The position numbers were made by a program, and so were the translations under genes. From Aptenodytes patagonicus (taxonomy: Eukaryota; Chordata; Aves; Sphenisciformes; Spheniscidae), in assembly GCF_965638725.1 (NCBI RefSeq), contig NC_134963.1:8625501-8689500 (forward strand): a DNA stretch of 64,000 bases, in the 5' to 3' direction. The notes beneath the pieces are model-generated. The model had not been told where the DNA came from. It ran no database searches and worked only from the letters and a program-made list of their open reading frames with translations. Below are positions 12,601-24,600 of this stretch, in pieces (positions within the stretch are counted from its first letter, which is position 1; the number at the start of each line of letters is the position of its first letter).

Positions 12601-15600
12601 TTTCATTTCTTGTAAGTGTTTAGACAAGTTAAAGTAAGTGGTGAGAATCGTGCTGTAGCAGCTTAATAAAATTCACATAAGGGAAAAAAAAAAACAAAAC
12701 AGACTATACTGGACAAATGGATGTCAACATTCAAATGAAAAATATAGGCAAAAATTAAAAGTTAGAAAAGATTTTTTGTATTTTCTCTCCAGAGGGAGAA
12801 CTAGCGTTCAGATGTTGTTTCATACCGTCATGGCTAGAACTATGGCTGTCTGGTTGTTGGCATAGATATTTGTATTCTTTGATACCTATCATGCTCAAGA
12901 AATACAGAAAGTATACATTTTTAGGCAAATTAGCAATAAGCTCAAGGGCATCTAAATTACAGCAAAGTCCTGCATGTATAGAGCAGCCATGAAAGTCAGC
13001 ATCTAAACCACTGACATTATCCTAGCTGCCAATCGAACGAAGCATCACTCTAAAACTGTACAGCAGTATTCTGGAAAATTTTACCAAGTTATCATAAAAA
13101 TCACAACCATCATAAAAAGATGTTCCTGAATTGCACATATCCCACTTGATTTAATTGTATTACAAACACCAACCCTAACAGACAAATCTCCTCTACTTGG
13201 GCATTATTTTGGTGGCCTAATGCTTGTTGTCAATAGCCTGCTATCCATATGATTTAGTCCTTATCATTCATAAAAACAGTATAAATATCTTTCTTCATTC
13301 ATATAGTACTTCTGAATGAGGCTATGGTATTGATTAAACTACTGAAAAATTGCATATAGAAGAACAGACAACCAAAAATATACTCACCTTTTGAACCAGT
13401 GAGAGGATTCCCCTGTTGTCTTCGTTTGGCATCACTTAAAATATCTATAACTAGCGTAGCAAATTCATGGGCATTAAATCGAGCCAGTTTCTGTCTTCCC
13501 TAAATTACAGAATAATGCGGGGGGGGGGGGGGGGGGGGGGGGAAGTACATCGTGTATTAGATGAACAGCAGAGTTCCCAGGTAAAACTAAGACTATAGCA
13601 CTTACAGCGAGTTGATTGTTCAATTAAATTCATTGCAAAAAGTGTGATTTAAATTATCCAGCTGAACACTCCAGGGCAGGGGAAATGTGAAACTATTTTA
13701 ACCTCTTTACAAGTAGATGCAGCTCTTCTACAGTAATGAAGTACAGTAAAGCAATATTACTTAGAATACCTGGCCTATTAAATCAAAATAGTTTTACAGT
13801 ATTAAAAAAAGACTGCATACCTGATTCCTGGTTGAGGAATATTCAGGATTTACGGGAAGAAAAGGGACCACTGTGGTCTCTGTCACAAGTGTACTATGAT
13901 TCTGAGTAGCAAGCCAAACTGCTCGAGAGAAAAAAAAAAACAAAAAAACCCCAAAAGGGAATAATCTTCCTGTACTATTTGACAGTGTTTCTTGTCAAAG
14001 AATAAAAGACCACAATTTCAAACACAAACACAATCAATTCAAAGGAAGGCTTTTTTCCCCAGAGGGTTCTCTACTTTGTAAAAAACACAAGTTTTTTTCA
14101 ATTAACGTCACCTTCAGATAATGCAAGACAAAGAAACTACCATTATCAGTAATTACTGAATACAGAAGTACTTTAAATAGAACATATGCTTGCACTAGCA
14201 TCTTGTATGTAATGTAACAATTCAAATTTATTTTATACACATTCCAGAAAGCCTCATTCACCTGCATCTGTTTCTCTCCTGTCAACTTCATCATACACAT
14301 CCATGGCAAGTTCTTCAAATAAGTGGTTGCTTAGCTAAGGGTAGAAGAGAATAATTGCAGCTTGAAAATAAATAAAATCTAGTAAGACCTCTATAACACA
14401 GAAAATATAAGAGCACAACTGTGCTCTCCCTTGGCTGTTTTCCAGCCTATATAATTGCTTGTTTCTCAGCCTGCATAGTAGAGTAATCCATTAAGCAGAC
14501 ATATACGACCACCCGATTGCTAGATACAGAGACAACAATACGGTTTGACACTTTTCCTTTACTGGTCAATGGATTTTTTTTATCTCCTATCTGATCACAA
14601 AAAGACCTTGCGTACTGGGTGAAGCAGACCTACTGTGGGAACTAAGTACCCAAATGCCACTGTAGATGTGGGCTTAAATGAACAGTGAAGACTCACAAAA
14701 TGCTTGCATGTTTCAAACTGTGTTCCTACAGTGGACGGTTCAAGAGAGATACTTGTGTTACGAAGAAGTGAGCTGTTGGAAGATCAGACATGAAATTAAG
14801 ATGTCACAGGGCTTTGTGGATGTTTCGCTTACTGATGTACAGTGCATTAACATTAGTAATGGGTACCAGACATGATAACTAAATGACAGCGTAAGCAAGC
14901 CTGAATAGGTGGCTGATCTTCCTTCTCTGGGACAAGCTGTACTAAAAAGGGTGAAAAACCTAACACTTTTTCTAGGGTTTAGCTTTATTTCCGGGAAAAC
15001 CAGCCCCGCTTTTTCCAGAGTTTGAGTCCTAAATTCTTAACCAAAGAGCAACTGCAATCATTCTTGAACCCAGATAAAGCCAGTATGTTTACTTCTGTAC
15101 TGGGTCTGGCTGGGATAGAATTAACTTTCTTCATAGAAGCCCACATGATGCTTGCTGTGTTTTGGATTTGTGGCTAAACCAGCATTGATAACACGACCCT
15201 GTTTTGGCTACTGCTGAACAGTGCTTGCACAACATCCGAGGCACTCTCTTCCCCCCTCCGCCCTCCGCCACTCTGCCCACCCCATCACCCAGCAGCAAGC
15301 AGGCTCAGGGTGGGCATGAAGCTGGGAGGAGACACAGCCAGGACAGCTGATGTGAATCCGCCAAAGGGATATTCCATACCACACCATGGCATGCTCAGCT
15401 ATAACAACTGGGGTGGAGGAAGTAGTAGTTTGGTTTTCAGCTTCCAAGATGGCTGTTCAGAGACTAGTTGGGCAGTGGTCTGCCTGTAGGAGGTGTTGAG
15501 CAATTTCGTTTGCTTCACTTGTTTTTCTTCTCTTCCCTTCACCTATTAAACTGCCTCTAAGTCAACCTATGAGTTTTCTGCTTTTGCTCTTCTTGTGCTC

Positions 15601-18600
15601 TCCCCAGTCCTGCTGGGGGGACTGTGTTGGTGCTGGGCTGCTGGCCAGGGTCAACCCACCACAACTTGCAAAAATACAATGCAGGAATCCATCTACTTCT
15701 AGCTAGCTAGGCATTTAAAGTAGCCGGTAACAGCATGTTAACACGTCAACAGAAAGCCAGTTCTGAAGTAGGATTCGTATTTGGTTTGTATTGATTACTA
15801 TTTGAATATCAGTTCTACACGTGCTGGCTTGCTTAGCTGGAATTTTCATGACCGCTAGCATTACCCTTAGAGAAAAACAGACATTGTTGAACAGAAGAAT
15901 ATCAGCAGGATTGTTCTTCCCCTACCTGCAAAATTTTTATCCTTTGATACAATTTGCTTCAGCTAAAAGCTTTAAGTGGAGGGAAAACATATCCCCAGTC
16001 TAACTTGTACAAGGGTTTGGTCACCAACAGTTTAGTAAAACTAGTGAGCTGGCACTACTATCAACTAATTTGCAGACAGTAATGCACTATATTCTGGCCT
16101 TCCACAAAGTTAAAGGCAAATAGTAACATGTAACATACAGATTTATATAAAATACATGAGAGCAAGACAAACAACAAAGTTTAAGGTTCTGAACTGGGGA
16201 GACAGACCTAGAGATAGTATCTGTATCTATAGATATATAGTATCTATATCTATATATAGATATACCCCAAACAAGACCAACAAGTATCTGTTCTCCATCA
16301 TGGATTTGTCGTCATCTCCGCTCCTCTATTTCTGCCTATTTTCACGTTTTTATCCAGACTTTTAACTTGCTACAGAGTTGACGTTTATTTATGCAGGAAT
16401 TAATAGCAGCTGAAACCAGCTTGAAAGATGAAGTGCAGAGTTTGCCACGTCTAGACAAAGATGTGTCACACAGCACACACTGCAAGTTTTACTTACAGAC
16501 TGAAGTTTCTTCTTAGCTGCTTTTGCAAGTTCTGATAAATCTAGACTGCTATGAAAACAAAAAGTGATCATTACATCTACAGCATTTAATAGCTTGTTTA
16601 AACACAAATTCTACATTTCAATAATTCAATGATTAAAATATTACTTTCATTTGAAACTCCTTAATCTTTTAGTATTTTAATATAGTTTTTAACACATTGA
16701 TCTTACTAATATTGCTAATATACCAATTAGTATATTCTTAAGCTTTTCTAAACAACGATCTTCTATTTAAAACAAAAGAATCCCCCAAATCCTTTGGAAT
16801 ATGAATACCCACATTTGCATAGCTCAAGAAGCGGTCAAGCTGTAGTGCAACAAAACGCTTTCTGTAAGGAATCTGAACAATATGATCATTCTGACCAAAG
16901 CTCGAGTCCACAGAAAACACATAGGATTTATTCCACTGGACTCTGCAGAAGGTAGGTGACCAGACGACTGGCAAATGGCTACAGCAATAGGGCCATGCTT
17001 AAAATTATTCTGTACTGATTAGTAAATAATCTCCTCTACTGGCTTCCAGCCTTGAACATGAGGGACAAGATGAAAATTGTGCAGTTCAACAATTTATCAT
17101 AAAAGCCACAGATCAAGAAGCTGACAAATTTTGAGTCCATATTTGTATCACCCAGGGGAAGACTCCCCGGACCTACAAGGAGGGAAAGGCTCAAATAAAA
17201 CCTCTGTATGGTTAACTGACATCACAGAGAGTTTGTGTAGGCAGTCACCTAGACAAGGGGGGGGGGGGGGGGGGGAGAGAAAAAGAAAAAGACCAGCAGA
17301 GGACATCAGTCAGAGGTAAGACAGTCAGGTTGTACTGCAGGCACTGCAATCTGAGCAGCACCTTTGAACAAGTCATTTTCTCTGCTTGCCAACTTCCTTC
17401 TCAGCGTAATGAGGCAAATGACACTTAGTCTGCTCTGCAAAATACTCTGCACTGAAAATACAGAGTACTTTATCCAATAGCTAACATCTGTAATTTTTTT
17501 AGATATACTGTGTTTAACACTATTTTACCAACTATTACAGTTTCTCTCTATAATTTTTATTTTATTAGTTTTTCCACAGAAATTCTGCAAGCAATAAGTT
17601 GAACAAGTTTACTTACAGCCGCCTTATTTCCAATTGCATAGCAATAAAAGAAAAATAGGGACTTATGATTAATACTTGATATGTTTTATACGAATATGAT
17701 TTCACTAATCATAACCAAAAGTTAAAAGCACTCAGATGAGCAAAAGTATAAATATTTTCAGAGAAAAATGCAGCTTTCTTGCAAGTAGTTTCAAAATGCT
17801 GTATCAGGAAACTAACTCAATTGGTCCTTACATTATTTATAAAATCTGTTTCCCAGGAACCCTCATGTGTGTTCCCTTAATATAATTGTCTCACCTTCCC
17901 CCTGCATTTTAACAAATACAGTAAACTTCTATAATTTTTTTGATTTTGTTTAAATGCCAATATTCTTTCTAGAAAAAAAAAGCTTCCAAGATCGATAAAG
18001 GCACACATTAAAAAGTTAGAATGACAACAAGCTTAAAAGTTGTTTCAGAAAGGAAAGGAAACTTAATTATTAGGGTTTTTTATTTTGGTATTTTCAGACA
18101 TGCCATGGAATCAGCAACTTACCTGTCTGCCATCTGAGGTATAACAAAGTGCTGTCCATTTTTATGCTCTAGAGTTGAAAACAAATTGCACTTTAATAGG
18201 TTGTTACTGGACTACAGTTTTCAATGTTGTCAGGATATACAGCTGGTACTCAGTTTTACTAAAAGATATAGTAATGAGAAACCCCAGGACATATGCAACA
18301 GGCAAACGTAGACTAATTTGCCTTGCATGTAATTACTCAATTTCCAGTTATAGGAAGCTAGTAAGTCTTAAAAGAAGGTTCCTACCACAACTTCCTGGTG
18401 TTATCAGAGATTCCAATTAAGGTTTATCAACTGTAGTAAATTCCATTAAAAAAAAAAAATTAAGTTCTAACATAGGTGCCTTTATGGCACCTAATGGCTA
18501 AAAATTTTTAAAAGCATGCTTGTGTTCAACAGGTACCTACTTAATTGAATACTCCCCTGCTTTCAATGAGAAGAAACTACTTGGAAGAGTTTCTACAATA

Positions 18601-21600
18601 TCTCCTGCAGACTATTCAACAGTCACAAAATCTGTATCTTCCCTGCAATTCACTCCTTGAAGTTAAACAGTACTCATCTGATCTTATATGTAGGTTTCTC
18701 CACACTTTCAGGGCTATTCCATTTATAGAACACGTATTTGTGGAAAACCAGAAAGGAACTTCATTTTTAGTTTAGGTATACTTAAAATCCTGCAGTTTTA
18801 TCTGAATTTTAAATGCATTATCACTAAGCTTACATCTTATACTTTCTTTAGTTCTTCCTGTATAATTTATATAACGTTAGAATATTTAAAATGCATATAA
18901 AAAGTGTAATAACACTGACACAAACATTATATACCATAGTTTGAACTGTCCTATAATTAACACTGAAAGATCTTGGAGCGTAGTTTTTCTACTTACCTGG
19001 TTTCCTGCCACAGAGATAGAAAGCTAACCTGTCTGTGAGTTCATACTGAATTTCCACCAGGCGCTCTGCCAGTTCGTGATGCCCACCTTGTCTGGTTTAC
19101 ACACACACACACAAAAAAGTTGCATTAGTTATTCATTTTGAGACATACAAAAAATTAAAAAATGGTCAGAGAAATAGATTTAGTACAAGCCACTGTTCAA
19201 CACTGCACATGTTTAAATGTATCACACAGCACAGACTCACAGCAGGATTTTCAACAGCATGTTCTAGTGGGCAAAAAAACCCTATAGATAAACTTTTATG
19301 AACTTCCCAAAATGAGTCAGTGAAAACTCTGAAAACCTTTGCCTACTGCTTTGCTGTAGAAGAAAACCCAGATTATATAGGCTATTTTGAATACGTTATT
19401 TACAATTTTCTAGACAGTTCCTGAGCTCATGCAGCAAATTCACCCAACTTCACATTTGATTAATAGCATTGAGAAACAGAAATATTCTGGCATATTGTGG
19501 TGCAACCAAGTGAACTTATTCAGTCTTCAGATCCCACGTATGGCCTCAATTCAAAAGCAATCAGAGCAATAAGGATGTTTTATTTACACAAATGTGCACC
19601 TTCTAGTTGATCAGTAATGTCCAATTTTGCACATAAACACAAAAAAAACTTCAATGCTGTGCTGCAAATCTTGCAGTGCCTCATTACTGCCCAACTGATC
19701 AGCAGAGACAGTCACGTTTAATCTTTCTTGACACGAATGTTGTCTGCCCTTGCGAAGCCTAGAGCCTTTCTAAAGGTAGGCTTTCCTGAGGGTGCGGTTC
19801 TGCAACTGGATGAGTCTCACAGTTCACTGCCACTAAAAAGCCTGGTTCCACCCCCTGCTCCCTGACCCATCTGTGCAGTCCAGCCCTTTCCTACAGCAAT
19901 TCCCTAGTTAATCCACACTCCTGGAGTCTACTCAGCTTGCTGAACTTGCAGAAACTCTTCTCCTCAGATTACTTTTCTGTGAGCTGCCAGATTGGCACAG
20001 CCTGTTTCACTGGGATCACAACTGTTGCCTCAAGCATCCAGGAGAATACAGGCTATGAAATGATGAAAATGCTTATTTATACTCTTTATGCATTTGCTCT
20101 TTCTTGAAAAAGTACTTGTTAGCATTTAACAGTCAAATTATTTTCAGGACAGAAACATATCTAAGCAAGTTCATCATGTGATTTATGAACATCAGTTAAT
20201 ATATGAGAGCATCACATAAGTCAGAGCCGTCTACCTTGCATACTCAACTGGAGTTTTTCCATTGGAATCTTGCGTGCCAGGATCAGCACCATAAACCGCT
20301 AATAATTCTGCTTGTAAAGTCTGTCCTGCCTTAGCAGCAACATGGAGCGGGGTGTTTCCTTTCTCCTACAGGTCATTAAGAAAAATATCTACTTAATCAA
20401 CAGGTCTGAGTAGAAGATTGAAATATAATGTGTATCAGCTGAAATCAGTATAAATATTACGAACTGTAAGAATTGATTGTATATCAAAATAATGAAAAAA
20501 GTGTTCATACAGGATGAAAGAAGTTGGCTTGAGCTCCTAAGGAGAGTAATCGCAAACATGTCTCCAGATTCCCTGTCCTTACACTGGAATGGAGTTGCTG
20601 AAAAAGAAGCAGGATTATACTTAATACGGCGGCAATAACTGTGATTCAGCTTTTGTTTTTTCAGCCAAGCTTTTAGAAACAGGTATGCAAGAATTCTTGC
20701 TACGGCTGTTTTGTGTAAATGTTTTTCTCCAAGTTAACCTAAATTGATGCCTCTTAACCATCCACATCTCCAGTATCCATACGTATTACCCCAAAAAAGC
20801 AGCTTCAAGTTGAAGTCAAGCTGTATTTGTTTACATAATAGTGCTGAAGAACAGCAATAGTTATCTCAAGTCAAAAGCAACTAATTTAATTCAGTCAGAT
20901 TTCACTGTTCTGTTACACACAAGTTGTAGCTTCTGCAGGCTGCCAGAAAAAACATACTAACCTTACTAAGATCTTTGGCAGTAACACTGTCATCTTCACG
21001 GCATGGCAAGCGATGAACAAATGCTAACATCTGATATTTAGCTCTAATGAATTCTGCTTTATTGGGACTGTAAAGAGAAACCCAAGCAACAGAAGGGAAA
21101 GAAAATAAATATTAGTGCTTTCACAATAATACAGGTGCTCTAGAAAAATGAAAATTCACAAGTGAAGATTGCATTAGATCTTTGCATGCTACTAGTAGCA
21201 AAGTTAGACCGGAAAAATATTTTCATTAAAAAACCAATCCAGTGCACATTGTCTAACTATACAGAGCATACTTTTGTTACAAACATCAAAATATCTGCAG
21301 ACTTTATGATGTAGGGTATATTTCTTAGAAGTAAACATTGAACTTAAAATTATGCCAACTTAAGATCTATACTTACTATATGCACTTATTTACATTTTAA
21401 AATGAAGCACCATATTCAGTGACAGAAATCTTCTCTCAATTTTTTAATTCATCAGCCAAACTCAATCTCATTAGTAGCATTCAGTTAACTGAAGCACGTG
21501 GCATGAGAATTAAAAGTCTTTTGATTCAATTACAAGTAAAGGTCCTCACTACTCAAAGCTAGAGGTCAGGAATCAATAGTTCAGAGAATTCAAGCAATGT

Positions 21601-24600
21601 ATTTCCATCTTTGCAATAAATTTAAAAAAATTAATCATTGGGAATTTTTAAAAAAATTTAAAAAATAAAAAATGAGTGAACAAATAACTAGTTTACTCCT
21701 GTTCTCTTCCAGCAAGAAAACATACACATGGATACCTTGCTGCCTCTGTCACTGCTGAATAAAATAATCACACTTCTACAAAAATAAAAATTCTGTAATT
21801 TTCCACTTACTGCACTTTATCCTGTGGGCTAGCTTTGCGCCTTCCACTCATAACAGAGGCAGGGTCCAGCAACGAATGTTCCCATATGGAGTTAGCACCA
21901 TTATTATACAGTGTTTCAACCATCTGAAATCCAAAATGTATACAAACAGGCAGTAAAGAAATTTTGCTGCCAGCTGCACAGACTGACTAATCAAGTAGCT
22001 GTAATCATTTTCAAGTGGACAGCAAGCCAAAAATTCATATTCTGTGTGCCAGCATCCATAACCCACTGGGATATCAGAACCAGGCACACGCCTAGGAGGT
22101 TATTATGTGGAATGTAATAAGAACCCCCTTAAAATTCTCTACTCTTCCCAACAGCAGCTCTACTGAAAAGAGAGGCTTGCTACATATTGAAAGTTTAGGT
22201 TGAAGCAGATGCATTGCAGAAGTCTGAAAGAAAAGTTGAAGGTGACCTTCCAAAACAAAGGTATCAAATTAAAAAGGCACAGACAATTCTGATTTTAGTG
22301 GTCCATCATGGCAAAACAAGAGAAATAAAAGGAGACTAACTTAGAAAAAGAAAGCTTAAAAGGACCAGCCCCTCTCAAACAAAAGCTTAGCGATTTAAAT
22401 TCCATTAAGAAAATGTTAAAAAAGTTAATATATCCAGTTTTAATGAAGGAAGACACAGTTTTCCTTTTTACCTGCAGCAGTGTTGGAGGCCATGGTGTAT
22501 GCTTGAGATGTCTCACTTGAGAGATATGACGCCCCAAACTTCGATGAACACTACAGCACTCATCACAGATCAGAATCCCCCTGTTTATAGATGCCCAACA
22601 AGGATCTGAAAAAGAATACATTAATGACAACACAGAAGGCAACATGACCTTGTATTTCAAACACAGGGTCTAAAATGAGGAGCCCTGCCTTCTAACCCTA
22701 GCTTTACTGGTTAGCCATTATATGAGCTTGTAAATGTTACAACCTTGCTGGGCCTCTGGATGCCGGGGAAATAACAGTCCTTGCACTTACTGGGGATGCA
22801 GGAGTCCTAGGACAGCAAGGAGACCTGCTGTGGAAACTCTGAAAAAAGCCCCACTGTTTGCAGTTCTTCCTATGAAAATAGAATATTTTCCTTTGTAAGC
22901 ATAACAGGACACTAAATTTATTACCTTCTTGAAGTGCTTACATGTCATTTAGTGCAGTCCTACAGAAATATATCTAACAATAGTACCTACCTGCTCTTTT
23001 GAAAAACTCAGAAGTCTACAAATAAAAAGTGGTAACAGTAGTCATGCTTTTTCACATATTACTCAGTCTTCATAAAAACACTCAAGAGTGTCACAGTAAA
23101 AAAAAAAGAGCAAGATACACATGTGTCAAGTTAAAGGCTCAGTAAAATCAAAAACTGTCAAGCAAATTAACTTCAACTCTGAACAGACCCAAATTGAAGC
23201 CGTCTTATAAGCAAACCAGAAAGAAAACTGATGGAAGGCAGAAGTAGTAAACAATATATACTAGCTACTATGTAGCTTCAAACATCAAAAAGTATAAATC
23301 CGAGTAGGAATGCTACATCAGATTGAAACTGAATATATGCGCAACAGAACATTAAACTGAGGTCCCTCTGCTGCTCTTAGCTCAGTCTTCAGAAGAAAAC
23401 TCCAGTTTTCTGTCAGTGACACACGAAACCCAGCGTGCCAAGAACCCTGCAGTAACAGGCAACTGAGTAGCAAGACAGATCTTCAGATCTAGCACATCCC
23501 AGGAGAAAGAAAAAGGAATTCAAGATCTCTTCTATTTTGGAAAATTCTTCTTAATTTCAAATCCAGAGATGAGTTTGAGGCTAAATAAGTGAGTACAACA
23601 CAAGCCTAGTATCTGATGAGAGAAATTCTGCATCCTGTCAGAATACATCTAAGCAATTGTGCATGATAAAAGTAGTCTTCTCTGACCCATGCAATAAATG
23701 TACTGAATCCCTGAAACATGAGATCTGATCATAGTTGTGGTTTTTGAGCGGAGTTGATGTTGTGCGTGTGCTGAAGGCAATGTAGGCAAACCTGTTCGAA
23801 CCACGGGCCACGAGGGATGGGAGCATCTATTCACAGATGATAACTATCACAGCCCAGAGCCAAATTAAAGCATATGTTTTAGAAAAAAACCTAACCTAAT
23901 TTAAAAAACAAATTAATAACAAGCATACAACCTCCCTATTAAATCATTCCATTATTTTAACAACTTTCACTTCTAAGAGGGAAAAAAATAACAACGAAAT
24001 GAGATGCATTAGCGCTAACCTAACAACCCAAGACTGGAGGCAGCCTTCCAGATTAATGAGTCTAGTCCCTTTTCATTACAGACAACCTTATCACACACTC
24101 ATTCATAAACTAATAGGATTCTCCTGAAAGCCATTATGTTTCTTGTTTCAATCACTAGTTAGACTGCTTGTGAGCCTCGCTCTGTTTTGATGACTAACAG
24201 TCATCATCAGTTTTTTTTCCTTACATCCACCTCAATACCTAACTTAACTGGCTCCAAACAATGGCCGTTTAGCCAGGGTAAAGTCAGCTACTGTTTATTT
24301 GGTCACTTCATAGCAGAAACAGGGCTTTAAAATTCTTCTAAAGAAAAAAAAGTCGAGGCCTTGCTTGTAATTTCAGCTTGTACATTCTACTTAAAAGAAA
24401 TCACATTGATCAAAGAGTCCATGTTTACGTAGAATCTGTCAAAAACTGGCACCATTGGAAATGTGGATGGCGTGATGCAAAAAAAGACAACAATAAAAGA
24501 AAAACAAAAGGAAAGACAACAGACGGATTCGGCAAGGGAACTGAAAAGTTCAGCACGATGGGCCAAGAGAACGCTCTTTGCTCCTACTAAGTGTTGGGGA

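Larger units (their letters stand above)
14335..16496 (-). other. GIT2: GIT2 intron carrying the solo LTR
   Basis: Intron between exons 16548-16497 and 14334-14262. It holds the LTR at 15096-15663 and a TATC-rich palindromic tract near 16216-16266. No further exon was recognised. Confidence 0.65.
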
